Assembly (NCBI RefSeq): GCF_016648105.1
Contig: NZ_JACVVE010000006.1
Location: 1 to 64,000 of the forward strand
Reading direction: 5' to 3'
Length of the DNA stretch: 64,000 nt
Source: Pseudomonas sp. S31
GTDB lineage: Bacteria; Pseudomonadota; Gammaproteobacteria; Pseudomonadales; Pseudomonadaceae
The first letter of the stretch is position 1; each line of letters opens with the position of its first letter. Under the pieces are notes generated by a model. It did not search any database and had not been told where the DNA came from. It saw nothing but the letters and a program-made list of their open reading frames with translations. Of the stretch, positions 36,333-43,928 are shown piece by piece. Made by a program: the position numbers and the translations under genes.

Positions 36333-36692
36333 TCAATCCCCACTCGGCCTCTTCTCAAACGCGCCCTCCAGTGCCTCCTCAACCTCGCCAACCGCACACG
36401 TGCCGCCTGATCCCAGAACCGCAGTTCGATCAGCACAATCCACCACGACCTCCAGCGCAGCAGGCCGGTGATCGCCCGGAAACTTGCGCAGCACCAGATG
36501 AACCGCCGTCTCACTGCGCCAGGTGACCTGATCCATTGACCACCGACGGTCGGCGAACGCGAACACAATCGCTCCTGTACCTGCCTCAATCAGCGACGGC
36601 ACATATACCCATTGAGAATTACGTGCTTCCCAGGCCGAAACCCTGACCGCGAACCTGCCGCCTGGGGCAAGGATCGTTTCTACTTCTTCCAT
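36333..36692 (-). CDS. Conserved hypothetical protein
   Basis: The 119-residue protein has no signal peptide or membrane segment. It is beta-rich with RFAVRVSAWEARNSQWVYVP near the N-terminus and FPGDHRPAALEVVVDCADR near residue 75. I recall similar proteins in other pseudomonads but know no function for them. It is convergent or isolated with respect to its neighbours, and its codon use fits the core genome. Confidence 0.6.
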   Translation of the reverse strand: MEEVETILAPGGRFAVRVSAWEARNSQWVYVPSLIEAGTGAIVFAFADRRWSMDQVTWRSETAVHLVLRKFPGDHRPAALEVVVDCADRTAVLGSGGTCAVGEVEEALEGAFEKRPSGD

Positions 36693-36800
36693 GCCAAACC
36701 CACCTTGACCCGAGTCGGGCCCCAGTCGGTGGGGCGCCGGAGTGATCGTTAACAGTGGAGAAATATACCCGCAAACATGCCCTGGGCGCCTTAGGCGAAA

Positions 36801-36864
36801 GGCGACAGATTTATTTTGTTGCTCAGAGAAAAGTGAAAAGACGCAATAAGGTTAATCTGTCCCC
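36801..36864. repeat. GACAGATTTAT inverted element
   Basis: GGCGACAGATTTATTTTGTTGC pairs with GCAATAAGGTTAATCTGTCCCC around a short centre. It is the third copy of the element seen at 14828 and 32044. The first base pair is lost (GGCGAC against GTCCCC). Confidence 0.6.
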
Positions 36865-36893
36865 GTCTGCAGCAGCCCGACCGGAGAAACGCC

Positions 36894-37334
36894 ATGACCG
36901 ATGAAGAAACCGATGACCGACCGATCTACCAAGCAGCCTGCCACTGCGGCACGGTGCAGTTCAGCGTACGCCTGACCGATGGGGTGCATACAGCGCGCAG
37001 GTGCAACTGCTCGCTCTGCCGTATGCGGGGTGCTGTGGTCGTGTCGGCTAACCTCGGCGACATCGTTGTCACCGAGGGAGAAGAGGCCCTCACTCTCTAC
37101 CAATTCAACACCCACGAAGCCAAGCACTACTTCTGCTCGAAGTGCGGCATCTACACCTTCCACCAGCGCCGCTCCGCGCCCGACCAGTACGGGGTCAACG
37201 TGGCCTGTATCCAGGGCATGAGCCCATTCGACTTCCCTGAGGTTGCTGTCAATGAAGGCCGGGTTCACCCGAAAGATCGCGCTGGCGGGGGCGAAAAGGT
37301 CGCAGGGTGGTTGCGGTATCAAACCAACACGTAG
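36894..37334 (+). CDS. GFA-family zinc protein
   Basis: The 146-residue protein belongs to the GFA/CENP-V family, named after the glutathione-dependent formaldehyde-activating enzyme. The zinc-binding cysteines are seen in CHCGTVQF (residues 18-25), CNCSLCRMRG (40-49) and CSKCGIYTFH (81-90). Functions in the family are diverse and the named enzymatic activity is doubtful, so only the family is called. It is monocistronic. Confidence 0.9.
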   Translation: MTDEETDDRPIYQAACHCGTVQFSVRLTDGVHTARRCNCSLCRMRGAVVVSANLGDIVVTEGEEALTLYQFNTHEAKHYFCSKCGIYTFHQRRSAPDQYGVNVACIQGMSPFDFPEVAVNEGRVHPKDRAGGGEKVAGWLRYQTNT

Positions 37335-37389
37335 TGTAGTTGCCGAATGCCTGTATCAGGGAGCCTTGGCTTCGGCCCCCGGCCTGCCG

Positions 37390-37442
37390 TATCTTTGGGA
37401 ATAGTCTGAATATGGATTTTTACGCCCAGTTCGCGACGCCGG
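37390..37442. repeat. Imperfect repeat, copy 2
   Basis: TATCTTTGGGAATAGTCTGA followed by ATGGATTTTTACGCCCAGT TCGCG, matching 36221-36283 with a gap of about 11 bp. It lies in the gap between the GFA gene and the DUF3592 gene. Confidence 0.6.
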
Positions 37443-37533
37443 GCCTATCGCGACCCTTCCGCCCTGCACTTGACATCTACCCGCAGATTAACTGCAATAG
37501 CCGCCGTTTCAAGGACGATGCAAGGACTCTCCA

Positions 37534-37971
37534 ATGGCCAAGACGCCACGCTCTCCTCGGGGCGATCTGCTCCGTGCCTCGGTTTTCTTTCCGCTGGGGC
37601 TCTGCCTGTTGTACCTCACATTCTGGCTGGTTGAAGACCGGCTTGATTTCGTGACCCAGGCCCAACGTACCCAGGGCAATGTCAGCGCGCTGAACGCGGG
37701 CGGCAGTCATCCGCAAATCGACTTCACCGACGCTACTGGCAAGGCGTTCAGCTACCCCGAAAGTGGGTTGATCTTCGGCTATGCGGTAGGCGACCAGGTG
37801 GGTGTGTTGTACCGTTCCGAAGCGCCAGCGGCGACTGCGATCATCGACGACCGCGGCGCGCTGTGGGGCGCGAGCCTGCTGGTCGGCCTGTTCGCTCTTG
37901 TATTCACTTTCGGAGGCGGCTACCACTTGGCCGCGTGGGTTCGCCAGCGCCGGCTGGCGCGGTCTGTATAA
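37534..37971 (+). CDS. DUF3592 membrane protein
   Basis: The 145-residue inner-membrane protein has transmembrane segments at about residues 15-32 and 113-132. The loop between them (about 33-110) is periplasmic with the DUF3592 pattern SHPQIDFTDATGKAFSYPES and VGDQVGVLYRSEAP. Function is unknown. The next gene starts 10 bp later, so the two are probably co-expressed. Confidence 0.82.
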   Translation: MAKTPRSPRGDLLRASVFFPLGLCLLYLTFWLVEDRLDFVTQAQRTQGNVSALNAGGSHPQIDFTDATGKAFSYPESGLIFGYAVGDQVGVLYRSEAPAATAIIDDRGALWGASLLVGLFALVFTFGGGYHLAAWVRQRRLARSV

Positions 37972-37981
37972 GGATATCCAG

Positions 37982-38560
37982 ATGCAAATTCCATTACCCG
38001 TCAGCGCCAGTGACTGGCGCTACAAGACCGCCACCGGAGGTGGTCTGACCGTGGTGTTCGCCGCCGCAGCCGGTGGTGCGCTGACCCTGACCGACCCCAA
38101 GGGGGTCGACCACCAGTTTCGCTACGGCTCGCTAGGTGTCGGCGTGGGCCTCGGCGCCCGCTTGCCGCGCTTCGGCAAGGTCAACCTGCATGTGCGCGGC
38201 AAGAGCATCGGAGCAGCGGGCGCGAATGAGGATTTCCCCGCAGTTGGCACGGTGCTGGTCGCCGACTCGATCGCCAGCCGTGGGTTGGTGCGCGAGGACT
38301 TCGAAGGTGCTTGTGTGTTCATTGAGGGCGGGGTGGGGCTGATTGGGGGAGCCAGCGGCTCGGCCATGCTGTTTGGCCTGGACGCAAAGCTATTGGCGAT
38401 GACAGCCGCTACGCTGACGCCGGTAGGCAACCTGCTGCTGCCGCACGACAGTGCTGTTCGCCTGCTGCGCTCGGCCAAAGGCGTGATCATGGCGGTCGGA
38501 CTCAACGTGGGTATACAGGCTGGTGCTGGTGCGACGATTTCTTTGGGCGGTCTGTTCTAG
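37982..38560 (+). CDS. Glycine-rich hypothetical protein
   Basis: The 192-residue protein starts at ATG 37982 (MQIPLPVSASDW), preceded by AAGGA. It is rich in Gly and Ala and beta-prone (GSLGVGVGLGARLPRFGKVN; GGVGLIGGASGSAMLFGLDA), without a signal peptide. I do not recognise a named family. It follows the DUF3592 gene after 10 bp. The longer open frame that starts at 37802 overlaps DUF3592 and is not used. Confidence 0.65.
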   Translation: MQIPLPVSASDWRYKTATGGGLTVVFAAAAGGALTLTDPKGVDHQFRYGSLGVGVGLGARLPRFGKVNLHVRGKSIGAAGANEDFPAVGTVLVADSIASRGLVREDFEGACVFIEGGVGLIGGASGSAMLFGLDAKLLAMTAATLTPVGNLLLPHDSAVRLLRSAKGVIMAVGLNVGIQAGAGATISLGGLF

Positions 38561-38705
38561 TGTCGAGAATCTTGTGGAGCAGGGCATCGTCGCGGCTATC
38601 ATAGCCTTGCACGGCGGCCATGATCCTGGCCGCAGTGGCGCGGATGTCGATGCTGTGCTGCTCGCGGAACTGGAAGTGCGGGAGGTGGGTGTCTAGCAGG
38701 TCCAT
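38502..38705 (-). pseudogene. Fragment of an SRPBCC/DUF2867-like protein
   Basis: The frame from ATG 38705 (MDLLDTHLPHFQFREQHSID) resembles the N-terminal 50 residues of a DUF2867-type protein and then runs into the opposite-strand gene at 37982-38560. With a normal member exceeding 150 residues, this is a truncated relic. Confidence 0.45.
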
Positions 38706-38802
38706 TGCTGGCTCCGAGGTGGATACGAGAAACATACCACTGCCGTTGCAGGAGCGTCGGCAAGCGTTTTAGTCTCGGCATCCCAATCCAAGGAGCACCG
38801 CT

Positions 38803-39177
38803 ATGGACAGCACTTTCGCCAACATCACAGAGCGGCTGCACGGCCGCCGATTCGTAGTGGCCAACAATGCCCAGGGGCTCTCTGGCACGGGCACGGTATT
38901 CCATTATCGGGTCGAGGATGTTGCAGTTACCGGCACCTACCAGGGCGGCCGTATTCGCATGGGCCACCAGGTGGGCCGCGTGACAGGTTCCGATTCAATC
39001 GAACTGCTCTACCACTGCGTCACCCACGACGGCGAAATCCTCGCAGGTTGGTCTCAGGGCAGGGTGGGGGTCGATGAAGCAGGACGCACCACGTTGCATT
39101 TTGTGTGGGGATGGTTGTCTGGTGCTACGGGGGGAGGGGAGTCCAACTACGTTGAAGTTCTGGCAGAGCGAGATTAG
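38803..39177 (+). CDS. Conserved hypothetical protein, N-acetylglutamate-synthase-like
   Basis: The 124-residue soluble protein (MDSTFANITERLHGRRFVVA) is beta-rich with regular hydrophobic strands (VFHYRVEDVAVTGTYQGG; MGHQVGRVTGSDSIELLYHC). Similar proteins are often labelled N-acetylglutamate synthase-like without experimental support, so no function is claimed. Intact, with normal codon use. Confidence 0.6.
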   Translation: MDSTFANITERLHGRRFVVANNAQGLSGTGTVFHYRVEDVAVTGTYQGGRIRMGHQVGRVTGSDSIELLYHCVTHDGEILAGWSQGRVGVDEAGRTTLHFVWGWLSGATGGGESNYVEVLAERD

Positions 39178-39336
39178 CTGAGCTCAAGTCATGGCTTTCT
39201 TTTCGCATGTCCTTCTAGTCACCATTTTCAGTGATCGAGCTGCGAAAAAACCTACAAGTTGCGTTACGTCACCTGCCATTGCTCAGATGCTAAACAGAGC
39301 TTGCGATGGGGCAAGAACTCCACAGGAGGAATTCAG

Positions 39337-39504
39337 ATGTTGACATTTGTTGGACGGCTGGCCACCCCAGCGCAGCCCAAACCCAAGCGGCGGGCGCACA
39401 AAGAGCCGATTGACCCGGTGACCGTTGTCACCGAGGCTGCACGTGTCGGCGACTCGCGCTTTCAGCAGTTCGTTGAGACCGGTAAGCTCCGGCGCTCTAA
39501 GTGA
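39337..39504 (+). CDS. Small basic protein
   Basis: The 55-residue protein starts at ATG 39337, directly after an excellent ribosome binding site (CAGGAGGAATTCAG). It is basic and Pro/Lys-rich in the middle (PAQPKPKRRAHKEPIDP). No function is recognised. The frame is open further upstream to 39259 but the strong ribosome site decides the start. Confidence 0.5.
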   Translation: MLTFVGRLATPAQPKPKRRAHKEPIDPVTVVTEAARVGDSRFQQFVETGKLRRSK

Positions 39505-39863
39505 GGGTAAGTGCAGTCCCCCAGGATTTTCGTCACTCCTGATTTCGTAGAATTGCCCAGCTGGTTCGATCTCTACATTGATTTCTACAATTTCAAAGTG
39601 TGTGGTGAGCACCCCATCTACTGGGGAAGGGACGCCACCCTCCACCAAAGGCCTCTTGGCCACATTCAACTGACCAACTCCTGAGCCACTCGAAGACTAC
39701 GAGCCCTAGCTTTGCAGCCAAGGGCAATGCATTGAGTCGCGGACCTCAAACCTTGTGCTTCGTGGCGAGTGCCCGGAACGCCCGAGCTGCTGCCGGGCAA
39801 GACGAACAAACGCTGGCCAGCACGGTCGAAACGGCACGCTCAAGATTGGATGGACCCTGATCG

Positions 39864-40208
39864 ATGCCTCTACGTATGTTCGCCCTGTCGCTGGCGACTC
39901 TGCTGACTGCCTGTACCCAGTACCACTACATCGACCCGCAGACCCCGGAAGGCATAGCCTGCAAACGCGAACTGGATGCCAAGGTAAGTGCCTGTGAAAC
40001 CTGGTTCAAAGAACAGCACGACGGTCTGAACAGCCTGCGTGAATCACAGGCGCGAAGTGCCCAGCTGTGTGAGCACTTCAATACCAACAACATGCCCAAC
40101 GCCTGCCCGCCAGCGCCGAGCCCGAGCACGGAAAGCAGCCCTTGCCGCAATGGTTATGCCGAGAAGTTCAAGGCGTGTGGTGGCCGGATCGAGAAGGTCG
40201 AGAAGTAA
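39864..40208 (+). CDS. Small lipoprotein
   Basis: The 114-residue protein has a short lipoprotein signal peptide with lipobox LLTAC (cysteine at residue 17), so it should be anchored to a cell membrane. The mature part is hydrophilic with six more cysteines, which could form disulphides in the periplasm. No family is recognised. ATG 39876 is an alternative start. Confidence 0.7.
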   Translation: MPLRMFALSLATLLTACTQYHYIDPQTPEGIACKRELDAKVSACETWFKEQHDGLNSLRESQARSAQLCEHFNTNNMPNACPPAPSPSTESSPCRNGYAEKFKACGGRIEKVEK

Positions 40209-40253
40209 GCGGTTGACAGCTCTGGATCAGCCTGGGCCGTGCTGTGCCTGGAA

Positions 40254-40330
40254 GGGCCCTTTCGCGGGTAAACCCGCTCCTACAGGAGTGCGCAGAGCCT
40301 GTAGGAGCGGGTTTACCCGCGAAGGGGCCC
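40254..40330. repeat. Inverted REP pair
   Basis: GGGCCCTTTCGCGGGTAAAC (from 40254) and its complement ending CGCGAAGGGGCCC (to 40330) face each other around a 12-bp centre. The pair separates two convergent genes and can act as a bidirectional transcription stop. Confidence 0.9.
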
Positions 40331-40368
40331 GTCCGGGCATCGACCCTCTCAAGGCCCTGGCCGATTGT

Positions 40369-41910
40369 CTAGCGCCGATAACTCCCCACCCACATCAACG
40401 CCGCCGCCGCCCGTTCCTGGTCCGCCATGCCCAGCGCTTCGCGATACAGGGCCTGGCGCACCGCGCACAATGTGGCGCGGTCGCGCTTGCGGAAATGTTC
40501 ATACGCCAGCGGTAGCCGCTGTTCGACCCGCTGGAAAATCCCAGCCAGGTCGGCGTCCAGCGTGGCCGGCGCCGGCGGATCATCCGCGCGTAGCGGCAGG
40601 GTGTCCTCGAGCATGCGCACCTCGGCGGCCATATGCTCGGCCTGGGCCTGCGCCGGTACCTGGCTGCGTACATCCTTGCCGGTGAGGTATCCCCAGCAGG
40701 CCTCACCGCCCACCTGTTCCAATGCAACCAGATAGTCGAGCTCGCTTCGCCAGAGGTCCATTGCCACCGTTGCCGGGGCCTGGGCCATGGCGCGGCTGCC
40801 CAGCTCGTTCTGCCGTTGGGTATTCTTGGTGTTGAAGGCGCCGAAGCGCCGGGCCTGGCGCAACGCTTCGGCGATCTGCTGTTTCTCGGCGGCGAACTGC
40901 TCTGGCGCTTTCTGCTCCATGACGCGGTACACCAGCGAACTGCGCAGGTAGGCGTCGAACTGCTGCGGCTCGCGCAACGAGATCAGGTGCCGGTCGGCGA
41001 AATCGTCGGGGTCGGCAAGGCCTGTGATGATCTGCTCGCGGCGCAAGGTGTCGACGTCCGGGTACCACATCGACGCGGGGTCGGTCGCAAGCACCTTGTC
41101 GATGAACGCCTCGCTCATGCCGGCATCGCGCAGCGTCTGGCGGTAATTGTCCATCAGCATCTCGGGCTGCTCAGCCGAACCATACAGCGCCCCCGAGTGA
41201 TAGCCCAGGCGCGCCTCGGGGCCCAGCCAGCGCTCCTTGCCGGCCTGGAACACGAGGGTGCAGGCACTCTGGCAATCGCCGTCGGTATAGGTGATCAGTT
41301 GTTTCTGCCGGATCAGCTTGGCGATGCCCTGGGCTTCGAGCAGCAGGCCGCCGACGCTGTCCAGTTGCACCCGGGTGATCTTTGGATGCGCGTCCAGTTG
41401 CTGGCGCACGGCCTCGGTGCTGCCCAGCGACAAGCCGCCGGCGATCCCCAGCTCATCTGGTGCCAGCAGAGCGACCCGGTATGGGGGAAGCAACTGCGGA
41501 TCCCGCCACATCTGCCACACCGACTTGAACGCCGACAGGTTGTCGGTCTCGACCAGGCTGTACAGGGTGTAGGCGCAATCGAGCAGTAGCAACCCATGCA
41601 CCACCCGCACCCACAGCATGCGCCCGCCCCGGGCCTGGTGCTGGCGCGCCGAGCGCCAGGTGCCCACGCCCTGCCACACCGCCATCGCCAGTATCAGCAC
41701 CAGCATCACCGCCAGGGCTGCCAGCAGGGTGGTCGGATTCGGTGGATAGGCGCGGATCAGTGGCTCCAGCCCGAACAGCGGTAGCCACACCAGGCTCAGC
41801 AGTCCGCAGTTGACCCAGAACGAGCGGGCCAGCGACAGCTCGCCACGCCAATGGCGCATGAAATAGGAAGCACGCGGCTGTGTGGGCGGCGCATCGAGGG
41901 TACGATCCAT
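40369..41910 (-). CDS. Membrane protein with periplasmic ClpP/crotonase-like domain
   Basis: The 513-residue product starts at ATG 41910 (MDRTLDAPPTQPRASYFMRH). Three hydrophobic segments (about 33-50, 60-80 and 98-115) are followed by a domain like the COG3904 periplasmic proteins of the ClpP/crotonase fold: LGSTEAVRQQLDAHPKITRV, LDSVGGLLLEAQGIAKLIRQ and DGDCQSACTLVFQAG, where the Ser in QSACT is the candidate nucleophile. A helical C-terminal region (about 330-513) follows. The enzyme activity is not known. Forty codons upstream are open but precede the better start. Confidence 0.8.
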   Translation of the reverse strand: MDRTLDAPPTQPRASYFMRHWRGELSLARSFWVNCGLLSLVWLPLFGLEPLIRAYPPNPTTLLAALAVMLVLILAMAVWQGVGTWRSARQHQARGGRMLWVRVVHGLLLLDCAYTLYSLVETDNLSAFKSVWQMWRDPQLLPPYRVALLAPDELGIAGGLSLGSTEAVRQQLDAHPKITRVQLDSVGGLLLEAQGIAKLIRQKQLITYTDGDCQSACTLVFQAGKERWLGPEARLGYHSGALYGSAEQPEMLMDNYRQTLRDAGMSEAFIDKVLATDPASMWYPDVDTLRREQIITGLADPDDFADRHLISLREPQQFDAYLRSSLVYRVMEQKAPEQFAAEKQQIAEALRQARRFGAFNTKNTQRQNELGSRAMAQAPATVAMDLWRSELDYLVALEQVGGEACWGYLTGKDVRSQVPAQAQAEHMAAEVRMLEDTLPLRADDPPAPATLDADLAGIFQRVEQRLPLAYEHFRKRDRATLCAVRQALYREALGMADQERAAAALMWVGSYRR

Positions 41911-42083
41911 GTGGGAACAACGTCCTTGGGTAGGGTGATGGCAATGTGCTGTGCACCCTAGCGAAGGCGCTTGAGTCCGGCAAGCCTCGCAGGCCTGCTT
42001 TTGCGGCCGAGGCGGGGAGCCGTGTGCCAAACTCCTTGCACCCTGAAAGGATCAGCAAATGCCTGGCACGGGCTACGCCCGTG

Positions 42084-42110
42084 TTCGCGGGTAAACCCGC
42101 TCCTACAGGG
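42084..42110. repeat. Single REP element
   Basis: TTCGCGGGTAAACCCGCTCC followed by TACAGGG. One copy, in the 250-bp gap between two genes. Confidence 0.9.
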
Positions 42111-42163
42111 ATTTCACCAGCCTGTCGGAATGGGCAAGACAGTTGGTTTTGCAGGGGCTGTGC

Positions 42164-42508
42164 TCATGGATTCACGTAGATGTCGATCACATGCTTGGGC
42201 AGAAACCACACCTCCATCCCCGGCCCGATGTCCTCGGTGCACAGCGGCTGGTTATCGAGCTGCCCTCGATAGAAATCCCCGACGCGCCCTTTGACGATCA
42301 CCCACATGCGTTCGATGTTTTCCTCTTCCGCCTCGTCCTCGTCGACGGTAACGATGCGAAAAATCAGCTTCACCAGTTCATCGGGTTGCAGGTTGTGTCG
42401 GGCCTCGGCAGGCGGCAACCAGAAGCTGTCGGGAAACTCCTCGTGGATGGCCTCGCCATCGTCCAGTGCCCAGCCATCGTCCTCGATGTTCGCCAGTCTC
42501 GATTCCAT
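42164..42508 (-). CDS. Conserved hypothetical protein
   Basis: The 114-residue acidic protein (MESRLANIEDDGWALDDGEA) is cytoplasmic by composition. It resembles small proteins near toxin-immunity genes (DUF2314-like pattern FPDSFWLPPAEARHNLQPDE and the GRVGDFYRGQLDNQP stretch). The function is not known and the family call is tentative. Intact. Confidence 0.6.
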   Translation of the reverse strand: MESRLANIEDDGWALDDGEAIHEEFPDSFWLPPAEARHNLQPDELVKLIFRIVTVDEDEAEEENIERMWVIVKGRVGDFYRGQLDNQPLCTEDIGPGMEVWFLPKHVIDIYVNP

Positions 42509-42541
42509 AAAAACCTGTAGCCTCCTGTTCCGTGGCTTTAT

Positions 42542-42844
42542 CTAGAAGAACGTGTCGGTCCACACCAGTGGGATCAACCCGACCACAGCCAGCACGGCCT
42601 GCACCGCAACGGTCACCCGTACTTCTTTCGGCGACCTGCGGATGAACCAGTAGACCGCGTTCAACGCCATCGAGATCAGGTTGGTGAGCCACAAGACGGC
42701 GAGCGCCAGGATGCCGCCTATGTCGATGGGCGAACTGGTGGGCGCTACCAATACGTACAGCGCCAGGGCCACGCCGAGTAGCACCACGGCGATCGAGAAG
42801 AAGGCCAGGCGGCGGGTAAGCCGTAAAGCGTCATCAGGCATCAT
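42542..42844 (-). CDS. Small membrane protein
   Basis: The 100-residue protein has three transmembrane segments (about 12-30, 43-65 and 77-96). No family is recognised. It lies 33 bp upstream of the gene at 42164-42508 on the same strand, so they may be co-transcribed. Confidence 0.6.
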   Translation of the reverse strand: MMPDDALRLTRRLAFFSIAVVLLGVALALYVLVAPTSSPIDIGGILALAVLWLTNLISMALNAVYWFIRRSPKEVRVTVAVQAVLAVVGLIPLVWTDTFF

Positions 42845-42935
42845 GCCGAACGTTTTCCTTGAGTGATCTGTGCTTGGGACAGCGCTCAGCCTGGATTATT
42901 CTGCGCGGTCTGCATCAGGGTTTACAAGGACGTCC

Positions 42936-43922
42936 ATGATCCCTATCGATATGCCGGTCATGCTGCTCGGCTACATGATCATTATCTTTTCCGAAGTGTT
43001 CCTCTGGCTGCTGATCGCTGGCCTGCTGGCCTTGTTGATCCCGCGCTGCCGGCGCTACATGCTGGCACGGCGCTGGCGCTACGGCCTGTTGGCGGTGTTG
43101 CTGGCGGCGGGGAGCGTGCCCAATCTGCAGATAACCCTCGACCTGTGGCTGGAACGGCGCGCGCACAATCCGCGCCTGGAGCACGATGAAGTGCTGGGCG
43201 ACCTGGTGCTGCCGGCTGGCACCCGGGTCCACCTGAAGTACCTCGAACCGAGCAACGAATGGGACGGCACCCCCATACCCTATGGCCTGCAGAGCCTGGA
43301 CAGCGCCGAGTTCGTTCGCACCCCCGTCAACATCATGGGCCTGCAGGTGCGCAGCCTGAAACTCCGTGGCTACGATGCGACCCTGCAGACACTTGCCGCG
43401 CACGAGGTGGAAGGCTGGCGCTGCGATGCTGGCCAGGTCGAGTTCAAGATCCATCCCAAAGAGCAGCTGAAGTTCTCCGAATGGCAGCTGTACGCCTGCA
43501 CGCTGGCGGCAGGTACCGAGCTGGGTGGCATCGTCTGGCCTGGCCCGGTGCAGATATTCCGTGATCGGGAGGGTTGGAATGCCCGCTCCGAGGGGCACTC
43601 GATGACCCTGCTGGGCATGCGACTGCGCTGGCTGAGCATGACCGGCAAGCAACCCTACGGGCCGGCGAGCAGCTGGAGTGGCATGCTCGACCAGCCTTTC
43701 GTCTTCGGCCCTGTGCAGTATCCGGCCGAGGTCCACGTCGAGAGTTTCAACGGCCTGGTGCTATTCAACCTGCCGCCGGACACGCAAGCCCAGGACCTGC
43801 GCACTCACACGCCGATCGAGGGCGGCAACACGGTGGTGCACAGGCTGGCGGGCGAGGTGCTGAAGGTGCGCCCGAGCCGCAAGCTGGGCGACCCTTTTAT
43901 CGACGACCTGGCAGAGCCCTGA
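42936..43922 (+). CDS. Membrane-anchored hypothetical protein
   Basis: The 328-residue protein starts at ATG 42936 with AAGGA 7 bases upstream. Two N-terminal hydrophobic segments (about 4-34 and 49-62) precede a large, probably periplasmic region, beta-rich, containing GDLVLPAGTRVHLKYLEP and ELGGIVWPGPVQIFRDREGW. The repeated pattern of valine/leucine strands suggests a beta-helix-like structure. Function is unknown. The stop lies 6 bp from the end of the convergent beta-oxidation gene. Confidence 0.65.
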   Translation: MIPIDMPVMLLGYMIIIFSEVFLWLLIAGLLALLIPRCRRYMLARRWRYGLLAVLLAAGSVPNLQITLDLWLERRAHNPRLEHDEVLGDLVLPAGTRVHLKYLEPSNEWDGTPIPYGLQSLDSAEFVRTPVNIMGLQVRSLKLRGYDATLQTLAAHEVEGWRCDAGQVEFKIHPKEQLKFSEWQLYACTLAAGTELGGIVWPGPVQIFRDREGWNARSEGHSMTLLGMRLRWLSMTGKQPYGPASSWSGMLDQPFVFGPVQYPAEVHVESFNGLVLFNLPPDTQAQDLRTHTPIEGGNTVVHRLAGEVLKVRPSRKLGDPFIDDLAEP

Positions 43923-43928
43923 GCGCCG

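Noticed and set aside
37802..37981. N-terminal extension of the glycine-rich protein
   Set aside because: Overlaps the DUF3592 gene in another frame; a good ribosome site and start lie at 37982.
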